The notes under the pieces: model-generated
What the model was told of the DNA's origin: nothing
The model's input: only the letters and a program-made list of their open reading frames with translations
Databases searched by the model: none
Assembly (NCBI GenBank): GCA_046483725.1
Contig: JAWOCQ010000066.1
Coordinates: forward strand, 1-14,348
DNA length: 14,348 nucleotides
Direction of reading: 5' to 3'
From: T3SED10-47 sp046483725
Lineage (GTDB): Bacteria; Bipolaricaulota; Bipolaricaulia; Bipolaricaulales; Bipolaricaulaceae
In this document: positions 6,742 through 13,342 of the stretch, one piece after another
Position numbering within the stretch: the stretch's first letter is position 1
Layout of the letters: every line of letters starts with the position of its first letter
Made by a program: the position numbers and the translations under genes

Positions 6742-7688
6742 ACCAGCACAAGGTAGCGGAGATCATGCAGGGGATTGGTGTGCCGGGAACGGATGCGTAC
6801 GAGCTTCCCTCGAGCAGCGCCCGCTTCCCCGACGGAGCCCACTACCGCATGGAGATCTCGGGTGTGGAGCGCCCCGGGGTATTGGAGGGCGTGGTGGACG
6901 AAGCGCGCAAGCGCGAACTCCCGGTCCACAGGATGATTTCCGCGGTCATGGGGGCCACACTGCTCACTCGTCAGGAGCTGAAGCAGTTTGCCCAGATCGC
7001 CGCCGAAGCTCAGGTAGAGGTAATTCTGACCCCCGGACCCCGCTCGGGGTGGGATACCGGGCGGCAGCTGGCCACCCCCGAGGGGGCGCTGTCGGGCCTA
7101 CGTTTCCGTGGTGCGGATCAGCTCAGGTACGTGGTGGCTGACATTCTGCGGGCTGTGGAGCTGGGCTTCCGGGGTTTTTTGGTGTTGGACGAAGGTCTGC
7201 TTTGGCTTCTGACGCAGATGAAGGAAAAGGGCGACCTCCCCGAGGATGTGGTGTTCAAAGTATCGGTGTTTGCCGGGCATGGCAATCCGGCCGGGGCGAA
7301 GGTCCTGGAGACCCTGGGGGCGTCCACGTTCAATCCGGTGGGGGATCTATCTCTTCCGCAGCTGGCGTCCCTCCGCGCGGCGACAAAGCTGCCCATGGAT
7401 ATACATGTGTACCTGACCGACTCGTTCGGCGGGTTTAACCGTTTCTATGACACGCCGGAGATGACCCGGTTGTGCGCTCCCTGCTACTTCAAGCTCGAGC
7501 CGGGGCCCGCTTGTGTGGTCGGTCCGGGCGCTCTGTACAAGCCGTGGGTGGCCGAATCCACTTTGGCCGACTGGGGCCGGGAAAAGGTCAAGCATGCGGC
7601 CATCATCCACGAGCTGGTACAGGAATCGCACCCGGAGGCTATCCTCTCCGACTGGGGGCCGGACGACCTGGCCGTGCCCAAGCTGTAG
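6738..7688 (+). CDS. U32-peptidase-like TIM-barrel protein
   Basis: A 316-aa protein that resembles a group usually annotated as U32 family peptidase or hypothetical protein. Recognisable pieces are the N-terminal GVPGTDAYELPSSSARFPDG (14-33), VEVILTPGPR (93-102), GADQLRYVVADILRAVELGF (125-144), LVLDEGLLWLL (148-158), VFKVSVFAGHGNPAGAKVLE (172-191), TFNPVGDLSLPQLASLR (197-213) and LPMDIHVYL (218-226). The regular β-strand/helix alternation fits a TIM barrel. The cysteine-rich signature of collagenase-like U32 enzymes is not seen, so peptidase activity is doubtful. The chosen ATG overlaps the PanB stop by 4 bp and has GGGAGG (6728-6733) upstream; an earlier in-frame GTG at 6702 would lie inside panB. 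Coupling to PanB suggests a joint, unknown role. Confidence 0.62.
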   Translation: MNQHKVAEIMQGIGVPGTDAYELPSSSARFPDGAHYRMEISGVERPGVLEGVVDEARKRELPVHRMISAVMGATLLTRQELKQFAQIAAEAQVEVILTPGPRSGWDTGRQLATPEGALSGLRFRGADQLRYVVADILRAVELGFRGFLVLDEGLLWLLTQMKEKGDLPEDVVFKVSVFAGHGNPAGAKVLETLGASTFNPVGDLSLPQLASLRAATKLPMDIHVYLTDSFGGFNRFYDTPEMTRLCAPCYFKLEPGPACVVGPGALYKPWVAESTLADWGREKVKHAAIIHELVQESHPEAILSDWGPDDLAVPKL

Positions 7689-7797
7689 CGGCGGCCTTGT
7701 GCACGCACACGCAATGGGACGTCAGCCGTCTGTGGCGGAGCAGTTCATCTGCGCCGCCTGAGATGAGATCCTTCTGTGACTCGCGTTGGGGAAGAGG

Positions 7798-8808
7798 ATG
7801 AACGCGCTGCGTAAGGCAGGATTCAGAGTGGGACGGCTGCCCGTCGGTCCTCGGTGTGCGCTGAGCGATGTTCCCGGAGTGGCGGTGGGGCATTGCACCG
7901 TGCACGAGGGAGAGGGGAGTAGTGCAGTCCGCACCGGCGTGACCGCCGTTGTGCCTCCCGGGGATCTGTACAGCGAGCCGCTGCCGGCGGGAGTGTTCGT
8001 CCTGCATGGTTACGGCAAGGCGGTGGGCCTGTGGCAGGTGGCCCACATGGGGACGTTGGAGACCCCGGTGCTTCTCACCAACACCCTGAGTACGTTCCGC
8101 TGCGCCGATGCGCTGGTGGGCTGGACATTGGAACGCCACCCCCAGGCCCGTTCAGTGAACCCAGTGGTCCTGGAATGCAATGACGGCTGGCTATCCACGA
8201 TCGAGTCGCGACCGGTGGGGGAAGAACACGCCCGCGAGGCGCTGCGGACGGCAGCGGAGGAGGTCGCAGAGGGCTGCGTAGGAGCGGGGACCGGCATGGT
8301 GGCCTTCGAGCTCAAGTCGGGAATAGGGACTGCTTCCTGCCGGGTGGATTCATCCACCGTTGGGGCCCTGGCCTTGCCCAACATGGGGCGGCGGGAAGAC
8401 GTCCGCTTTCTGGGGTGTGAACTTGACCTTTCCGACGTGCCCCGCGTGCGGAAGGAGACGGCCGGATCGGTGGTGGTTGTCCTGGCCACCGATGCACCTC
8501 TCTCCCCCCGGCAGCTGAGCATCCTGGCCCGGCGCGGAGCGTTGGGCCTGGCCCGCACCGGAGCGCCGGCGGACATGCGAAGCGGCGATTTCTTTGTGGC
8601 CTTCTCTACTGCCAATCGGCTGGCACGTACAAAGGAGCGTTTGCGCCCGGAGATTGTGAGCGATAGAAGCCGGCTCATGGGCGGATTGGTGCGGGCTGCG
8701 GCGCAGGTTTCCGAGGAGGCGGTCCTTTCGGCCCTGCTGGCTGCGGAGTCGACCACGGGTCGAGATGGTCGAACGGTGCACGCCCTCCCCCATAGTGCCC
8801 TGAGGTGA
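7798..8808 (+). CDS. P1 family peptidase (DmpA/β-aminopeptidase type)
   Basis: A member of the DmpA N-terminal-nucleophile hydrolases, which self-cleave into α and β chains and act as aminopeptidases or amidases on D-amino acid, β-amino acid or small peptide substrates. The 336-aa product shows the family pattern: ALSDVPGVAVGH, RTGVTAVVP, HMGTLETPVLLTNTLS, LECNDGWLS, GAGTGM, SGIGTAS, STVGALALPNMG, AGSVVVVLATDAPLSPRQLS, GLARTGAP and SGDFFVAFST. The expected autocleavage Gly-Ser pair is present at 8464-8469, with the serine as residue 224. ATG 7798 is preferred over TTG 7786 on codon type, although the purine-rich GGGGAAGAGG lies immediately before it. The gene is 109 bp after the U32-like gene, so it may share its transcript. 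No signal peptide is seen, so it is cytoplasmic. The real substrate is unknown. Confidence 0.88.
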   Translation: MNALRKAGFRVGRLPVGPRCALSDVPGVAVGHCTVHEGEGSSAVRTGVTAVVPPGDLYSEPLPAGVFVLHGYGKAVGLWQVAHMGTLETPVLLTNTLSTFRCADALVGWTLERHPQARSVNPVVLECNDGWLSTIESRPVGEEHAREALRTAAEEVAEGCVGAGTGMVAFELKSGIGTASCRVDSSTVGALALPNMGRREDVRFLGCELDLSDVPRVRKETAGSVVVVLATDAPLSPRQLSILARRGALGLARTGAPADMRSGDFFVAFSTANRLARTKERLRPEIVSDRSRLMGGLVRAAAQVSEEAVLSALLAAESTTGRDGRTVHALPHSALR

Positions 8809-8863
8809 ACCTGTGGAGCCGGCGCCTGGCCCAGCAAGGCATTTCCCGGGACGAGGTTGTTGT

Positions 8864-9424
8864 CTAATAAGGGAAGCTGACCCCCGGCTGATCCTGGTAC
8901 CCCCCGCCCGACTCCTTCTCTGCGTATGTTCGGCCGGGCCGGGCACCGCGGAAGAACGCTACCTGGGCAATCCCCTGCCCTACATGCATGCGTATGGGAA
9001 GAGGAGATAAGTTAGCCAACTCTAATGTAAGACGGCCGTTCCACCCAGGCTCTATGGGTGTGACGTTTACCAGAAGGCCGCAGCGGGCGTAGCTCGACTT
9101 TCCCCAACACACCCCCATGACGTCGGCGGGCATGTGGAAGGTCTCCACCGACTCGGCCAACACCTGTGAGCTGGGCGCCAGCTCGAAGATGCGGTCCTCT
9201 TCTACCTCCCGGAAGTGCCCACGCGGAAAGTCAACTGGGTCGAGGACGGCGTTCACCCCGCCCAGGGGTACAAGGAACTTCTTGCCCAGCCGCAGGTCGT
9301 AACCGAAGCTCCCCAACCCCCACGAGGGCTTGCCCTCCTGCCGGTCGGAAAATGGATCCAGCATAGGGCATTCTCCTTGACACAGGGCGGCGATCTCCTG
9401 GTCGGAGAGTATGGAGTGGCTCAT
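8864..9424 (-). CDS. dcd: dCTP deaminase
   Basis: Deaminates dCTP to dUTP in the cytoplasm, feeding dUMP to thymidylate synthesis. The 186-aa trimer-forming fold is indicated by SFGYDLRLGKKFLVP (39-53), LAPSSQVLAESVETFHMPAD (82-101), GKSSYARCGLLVNVTPIEPG (108-127), RLTLELANLSPLPI (131-144) and GGGYQDQPGVSFP (173-185). The catalytic glutamate lies in LTLEL (E135). The run from GKSSYAR to TPIEPGW resembles the dCTP deaminase branch with a C-terminal YQGQ.GV tail. A second activity as dUTPase cannot be judged. ATG 9424 has a strong ribosome binding site, GGAGGT (complement of 9431-9436), six bases upstream, and overlaps the thyX stop by 4 bp. The gene is second in a thyX-dcd operon and converges on the P1 peptidase with a 55-bp gap. 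Confidence 0.93.
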   Translation of the reverse strand: MSHSILSDQEIAALCQGECPMLDPFSDRQEGKPSWGLGSFGYDLRLGKKFLVPLGGVNAVLDPVDFPRGHFREVEEDRIFELAPSSQVLAESVETFHMPADVMGVCWGKSSYARCGLLVNVTPIEPGWNGRLTLELANLSPLPIRMHVGQGIAQVAFFRGARPGRTYAEKESGGGYQDQPGVSFPY

Positions 9425-10011
9425 GTCGACACCTCCAGGTCCTCAAAAGCTACCGGCGCTTCTTTCCGCATAATGCTCAGCATGCTCTTGGCCAGCGAAC
9501 GAATCTCCCATTGGGCATGGCGGGAACCGCGCAGCCCGATGATGTGGTGTGCCTCGCGGAAGTTGACGTTCATGACCAGGCGGGTCTCGGCGCAGATGGG
9601 GAGCACATAGCGTGCATCCTCCTTGGGCACCCCGGCGGCCACCAGCCTACGATACAGGGAGCGCGCCTGTTCATAGAGCCCTTCAGCTTCGCCCTGCAGT
9701 CCAGAATCGGCGATGGACTGGGGCTGTACGAGCTCCCGGTCGCCGACCTCGACGTAGCGCTGTGATTCCTGGACGAAACTGGCCAGCCTGTGACGGGTGA
9801 GCTGGTTGGCACATGCCCGCGACAAGCCCTCCACGAGAAATGTAGCGTGGGCGAATTCCAGCACCGATAGGTGTCCCCAGCCGATGAGCTTGCGTACAAG
9901 CTCCGCATCGGCCTCCGGGCCCGTGCCCTCGCTGCGATGGCTGACCCGGGCGCAGCGGGCGATATGGGCGATAGGGTCTTCTGTCAAATGGAGCAGCTCT
10001 ACGTTAAGCAT
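9421..10011 (-). CDS. thyX: Flavin-dependent thymidylate synthase ThyX
   Basis: Makes dTMP from dUMP using methylenetetrahydrofolate, NADPH and FAD. The defining motif is present as RHRLASFVQES (residues 73-83), continuing QRY; in the family consensus this is RHR-X7-S. Other family marks are GWGHLSVLEFAHATF (44-58), EDARYVLP (131-138) and AQWEIRSLA (166-174). At 196 aa it is somewhat shorter than the usual 210-250 aa, but no motif is missing. The frame is open to 10302, but ATG 10011 (MLNVELLHLTEDP) matches the normal N-terminus and is chosen; no clear ribosome binding site precedes it. It is coupled to dcd by an ATGA overlap, and the two act on successive steps (dCTP to dUTP, then dUMP to dTMP). 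Because dCTP deaminase supplies dUMP, a separate dCMP deaminase route may be unnecessary. Confidence 0.96.
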   Translation of the reverse strand: MLNVELLHLTEDPIAHIARCARVSHRSEGTGPEADAELVRKLIGWGHLSVLEFAHATFLVEGLSRACANQLTRHRLASFVQESQRYVEVGDRELVQPQSIADSGLQGEAEGLYEQARSLYRRLVAAGVPKEDARYVLPICAETRLVMNVNFREAHHIIGLRGSRHAQWEIRSLAKSMLSIMRKEAPVAFEDLEVST

Positions 10012-10073
10012 GCCGATATGGTACGCGAGCGACCCGTTGTTTGGCGAGTGAGCTCCCAGCGTGTACAGTGCCT
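10012..10073. promoter_or_regulatory. Short divergent intergenic region, thyX / MNT
   Basis: About 30-75 bp separate the thyX ATG from the possible MNT starts, so both promoters must overlap here or reach into the genes. For the plus strand, TTGGCG (10041-10046) and TACAGT (10064-10069) are spaced 17 bp apart and form a weak promoter candidate. No palindromic operator is evident. Confidence 0.3.
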
Positions 10074-10541
10074 GTGGTGAGGCAAGTGCGCGATATTGAT
10101 GAACTAAAGCGTGTATTGAGGGAGTACTTTCGCGGCAGGGAGGAAGTGATCGCCGTATACCTGTTTGGCTCCCTGACGCGGGGGAGCACGCATGGATTGA
10201 GCGATGTAGATGTGGCCGTACTGGTCGAGTCCGACCAGCGAGCCTCCCAGGAAGCGGCTGAGCCGTTTGGCTACAAGGCTGCTGTTGTTGGGGGTGTGAC
10301 AAGCGTTTTGCAAACGGATCGGGTAGATGTTGTCATTCTGAACGAAGCTCCGCCGCTTTTGGCGCATGAGGTGATAAGGGAGGGCGAGATCTTACTGAGT
10401 ACCGACGAGGCGGCGCGTTTGGCGTTCGAGGAGGCAGTGAAGAAGAGATATCTCGATTCTCAGCCGCTGAGGAACGTGAAGCGAGAGTATCTGTACGAGC
10501 GCACCAAGCGCGGGGCGTTCAGTCGAGTCCAATCGCCATGA
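10074..10541 (+). CDS. mntA: MNT-domain nucleotidyltransferase, type VII antitoxin
   Basis: A minimal nucleotidyltransferase that in characterised type VII systems (Shewanella MntA) transfers AMP groups to a tyrosine of the HepT toxin and so neutralises it. The active-site signature GS-X10-DXD is complete: VYLFGSLTRGSTHGLSDVDV, followed by AVLVE. A third acidic residue probably sits in RVDVVILNEAPP. The region downstream is helical, as in other MNT proteins. The start is uncertain: the frame opens at TTG 10041 and has GTG codons at 10068, 10074, 10077 and 10086. None has a good ribosome binding site, although GTGAGG (10077-10082) lies just before 10086. From GTG 10074 the product is 155 aa. 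The stop overlaps the ATG of the HepT gene (ATGA), the usual tight coupling for this pair. Confidence 0.87.
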   Translation: MVRQVRDIDELKRVLREYFRGREEVIAVYLFGSLTRGSTHGLSDVDVAVLVESDQRASQEAAEPFGYKAAVVGGVTSVLQTDRVDVVILNEAPPLLAHEVIREGEILLSTDEAARLAFEEAVKKRYLDSQPLRNVKREYLYERTKRGAFSRVQSP

Positions 10542-10972
10542 TAAAGCGCGATATTGTAGCCAAGCGTTTGGAGGTGATGGCGGCTCGGGTCGCACATCTT
10601 CGGTCATTGCAGGCGCGGTCAGCGGAGGAGTTCCGACAAGAGTCGGAGGTGCGGTATGCGGCGGAACGTCTATTGCAAACGGCGATACAGTCCATGCTCG
10701 ACGTTGGCGCGCATGTTCTGGCAGCTCTCGGGGACACCGAATGGGACGAGTACCGACAGATACCCACGCGGCTTTCTGCGCACGGGATCATCGACGACAG
10801 CACTGTCAGTACTCTCCAAGAAATGAGCGCAATGCGCAACATCCTTGTCCACCAATACGTTGAGGTGGACCCGTTGAAAGTGCATGACGTGCTGCAGACC
10901 CGCTTGGATGACTTCGATCGGTTTGCCGAGGCCGTAGTGCGTTTTATGGAACGCGAAGAACAGAGTCCTTAG
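10538..10972 (+). CDS. hepT: HepT-like ribonuclease toxin, type VII
   Basis: An all-helical HEPN ribonuclease of 144 aa. The catalytic motif RX4HXY is present as RNILVHQY (R100, H105, Y107), preceded by EMSAMR as is typical. Y107 is the residue that partner MNT enzymes modify with AMP in studied systems. Unmodified HepT cleaves RNA (tRNA or mRNA in known cases) and halts growth. An N-terminal helical region with many Arg and Glu residues leads into AAERLLQTAIQSMLDVGAHV (41-60), the usual HEPN core helix. The gene overlaps the MNT gene by 4 bp, and with it forms a complete two-gene module. It ends 40 bp before the trmI start. Confidence 0.92.
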   Translation: MIKRDIVAKRLEVMAARVAHLRSLQARSAEEFRQESEVRYAAERLLQTAIQSMLDVGAHVLAALGDTEWDEYRQIPTRLSAHGIIDDSTVSTLQEMSAMRNILVHQYVEVDPLKVHDVLQTRLDDFDRFAEAVVRFMEREEQSP

Positions 10973-11012
10973 GGGTAGGCGAACCGGGGTCGGAGGATCC
11001 TTGGGGAGAGAT

Positions 11013-11810
11013 ATGCCGAACACTTTTACTTATGGCGATGATGTGTTGCTGTGTGAGCCGGGCAAGGAACGCACATACCTGGTGACACTGGAGCCGGACG
11101 GAAAGCTCCACAGCAGCCGGGGCGTGGTGGAACACGAGCAGGTGGTAGGCACTGTGGGGGGCTCCAAAGTGTTCACCCACTTGGGGGCGCCGTTCCTCGT
11201 CCTGCGGCCACGGGTGGACGAGCGGATGTTCAAGGTGCGCCGGAGGACGCAGATCATCTACCCCAAAGACGCCGGCTGGCTGATTATGGCCCTCGATCTC
11301 GCCCCGGGTCGGAGCGTGCTGGAGATGGGCACGGGTTCAGGGGCGTTCACCATCTTGCTCGCCCAGTTCGTGGGGCCCGAGGGCCGTGTGTACACGTTTG
11401 ACCAGCGCGAGGATTTTCTGGACAACGCCATGGGCAACGTGGCCCGGGCCGGGTTCTCCGACCGTGTGGAAGCCGGTGTTCTCTCGGCGGGGGAGCCGTT
11501 CCCCGTGGGCGATGTGGACGGTGTGTTTGTGGACCTGCCCCAGCCATGGCTTGCTATCCCCGCCGCTCGCCGAGCGATGGCCCCGGGCAGCCCCCTGGCG
11601 TTGATCGTGCCCACCGCGGAGCAGCTCAAGGAGGCGGTGCGGGTCCTGGAGGAAGAAGAGTTCGTGCGGGTGGAGGTGGTGGAGCTTCTGGAACGGCGGA
11701 TGCTCGTCCGCCAGACGGCCGGGGTGCGCCCTGCGGACAGGATGGTGGCGTTCACCGCCTATCTTGTCTCGGCCCGCTCCACGCCCTGCGCTTCGTCAGG
11801 AGGGCCGTAG
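11013..11810 (+). CDS. trmI: tRNA (adenine-N1)-methyltransferase TrmI family
   Basis: A SAM-dependent Rossmann-fold enzyme that methylates N1 of A58 (in some relatives also A57) in the TΨC loop of tRNA, which stabilises tRNA. The 265-aa product has the N-terminal β-rich domain with the family motif RRRTQIIYPKDAGWLI (76-91), motif I VLEMGTGSGAFT (102-113), VYTFDQRED (126-134), and the acceptor motif DLPQPW (174-179). It ends with VRPADRMVAFTAYLVSAR, the normal C-terminus, plus eleven extra residues. ATG 11013 has GGGGAGAG (11003-11010) close upstream; TTG 11001 with CGGAGG (10991-10996) is the alternative. The gene overlaps the convergent hyuB by 52 bp. Its presence is common in thermophiles and actinobacteria, but it is not diagnostic. 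Confidence 0.92.
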   Translation: MPNTFTYGDDVLLCEPGKERTYLVTLEPDGKLHSSRGVVEHEQVVGTVGGSKVFTHLGAPFLVLRPRVDERMFKVRRRTQIIYPKDAGWLIMALDLAPGRSVLEMGTGSGAFTILLAQFVGPEGRVYTFDQREDFLDNAMGNVARAGFSDRVEAGVLSAGEPFPVGDVDGVFVDLPQPWLAIPAARRAMAPGSPLALIVPTAEQLKEAVRVLEEEEFVRVEVVELLERRMLVRQTAGVRPADRMVAFTAYLVSARSTPCASSGGP

Positions 11811-13342
11811 CCGCCTCCCCCCGGGGTACGCAGCGACACCACGCCCCCCGGCGGCACTTGCACTGTGCCCTTTGCGGGCAGTGCCTGGGGAGGGGAGCCT
11901 TCCCTGAGTAGCTTGTCCTCACCGGGTTTCCCCGGCTCGCCTCCCGCAAGCCCATATGGTTGTCCGCGCCGCCTGTCGGCGAGCAGGGACACCGTGGCCG
12001 TGTGGCCCAGCACCCGGATATCCCGCCTCAGGCCTTCGCCCCCGGGGAAGCGGCCCCGCCCCCCGGAGCCCCGCCGCAGCTCGTAGCGCTCCACCTGCAA
12101 CGGATAGGCTGACTCCAGCGCCTCTACGGGGGTGTTGAGCGTGTTGGTCATGTGGCTATGCACGCCGCTGATCCCCGGGCGATCGGGCCGCGCCCCCCCT
12201 CCCCCGCCCAGGGTCTCGTAGAAGGTGTATGCCTCGCCTGTGCGGGGGCCTGTCCCCCCGATAGTGAGGTTGTTCATCGTCCCCTGGGACGCTGCCGGCA
12301 CCCGGTCGGGCAGCGCTTGGGCCACGGCTCCCAGGACTACGTCCACAATACGCTGAGAAAGCTCCAGGTTCCCTCCGCCCACCGGGGCAGGGTGCCTTGC
12401 GTGCACGATCGACCCGTGCGGGGCGATGAGGTTCACCGGCCGCCATGCCCCGGCGTTGGGCGGAAGCGCGGGGTCGAGCGCAGAGCGGAGGGAGTAGTAA
12501 GTGGCCGAGGCGGTCACCGCTAACGGGGCGTTGACTGGGGAGCGAACCTGCGGGGACGAGCCGGTGAAGTCCACGGTAATCTCCTGTGCTGCCATCTGCA
12601 CCCGTACTTCGACCCGCTGCTTTTCATCCAGGGAATCTGCGTATCGCCATTCGCCCCGGGGAAGCTTGGCCAGCGCAGAACGCATTCTACGTTCGGCCTG
12701 TTCCATGAGCTCGCGGAAACCTTTCCGCACCTGCTGCTCACCATGCCTGCGCACTACCTCCTGCATGCGGCGTAGGCCGGTGTTCACGGCTGCCAGCTGC
12801 GCCCGTAGATCTCCCTTTCTCTCGCAGGGGGTGCGCACGTTGGCCAGCAGAATGCTCATCAGTTCCTCGTTCAGTATCCCGGCGCGCCAAAGCTTGACGG
12901 GAGGGATTATGAGGCCCTCCTGGAGTATCTCCGTGGCTGTGGCCGGCAGACTCCCCGGGGTCATGCCTCCTACGTCGGCGTGGTGGGCCCGTGCCGCTAC
13001 GAATGCCAGTAGGCGCCCCTCATGGAATACGGGGGCAACGAAAGTGATGTCCGGAAGGTGCGCTCCTCCGGCGTAGGGATCGTTGAGCACGGCCACGTCC
13101 CCCGGTGCCCATTCGGCGAAGTGGGCCACCGCCGCCTGTACTGAGAACGGCATCGCCCCTAGGTGCACGGGGATGTTCTCCGCCTGCGCCACTAGTTGGC
13201 CTTGTTCATCGAACACTGCGGACGAGCAGTCACGGCGCTCCTTGATGTTGGGGGAGTAGGCGGTACGAATCAGCGCCGCCGACATCTCCTCGGCCACCCC
13301 GGCCAAGGCGTTGTCCAATACCGACAGGGTCACCGGATCCAT
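11759..13342 (-). CDS. hyuB: Hydantoinase B / 5-oxoprolinase family subunit
   Basis: The B subunit of the HyuAB family of ATP-dependent enzymes, which opens hydantoin or 5-oxoproline rings or, in related enzymes, carboxylates acetone. The 527-aa product shows the family marks MDPVTLSVLDNAL (1-13), AEEMSAALIRTAYSPNIKER (17-36), NDPYAGGAHLPDIT (87-100), ARAHHADVGGMTPGS (117-131), QEGLIIPPVKL (from 141), the central region of the HyuB fold and the glycine-rich C-terminal TPGGGGYGPP. ATG 13342 follows GGAGGT (complement of 13349-13354) by six bases and overlaps the hyuA stop by one base (TAATG). The last 52 bp are shared antisense with the end of trmI. The substrate (N-methylhydantoin, 5-oxoproline or another) cannot be told from sequence. 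Confidence 0.94.
   Translation of the reverse strand: MDPVTLSVLDNALAGVAEEMSAALIRTAYSPNIKERRDCSSAVFDEQGQLVAQAENIPVHLGAMPFSVQAAVAHFAEWAPGDVAVLNDPYAGGAHLPDITFVAPVFHEGRLLAFVAARAHHADVGGMTPGSLPATATEILQEGLIIPPVKLWRAGILNEELMSILLANVRTPCERKGDLRAQLAAVNTGLRRMQEVVRRHGEQQVRKGFRELMEQAERRMRSALAKLPRGEWRYADSLDEKQRVEVRVQMAAQEITVDFTGSSPQVRSPVNAPLAVTASATYYSLRSALDPALPPNAGAWRPVNLIAPHGSIVHARHPAPVGGGNLELSQRIVDVVLGAVAQALPDRVPAASQGTMNNLTIGGTGPRTGEAYTFYETLGGGGGARPDRPGISGVHSHMTNTLNTPVEALESAYPLQVERYELRRGSGGRGRFPGGEGLRRDIRVLGHTATVSLLADRRRGQPYGLAGGEPGKPGEDKLLREGSPPQALPAKGTVQVPPGGVVSLRTPGGGGYGPPDEAQGVERAETR

Noticed and set aside
8809..8863. Bidirectional terminator between the convergent P1 peptidase and dcd genes.
   Set aside because: Some GC-rich inverted pieces (GCCGGCGC) exist, but no stable stem followed by T-rich sequence on either strand.
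10012..10302. N-terminal extension of ThyX on the minus strand to 10302.
   Set aside because: The extension has low-complexity, non-ThyX sequence and overlaps the MNT gene, which has a clear active-site motif on the plus strand.
12156..13076. Long open frames on both strands inside hyuB.
   Set aside because: They are shadow frames caused by high GC content; the HyuB frame carries the recognisable family motifs throughout.
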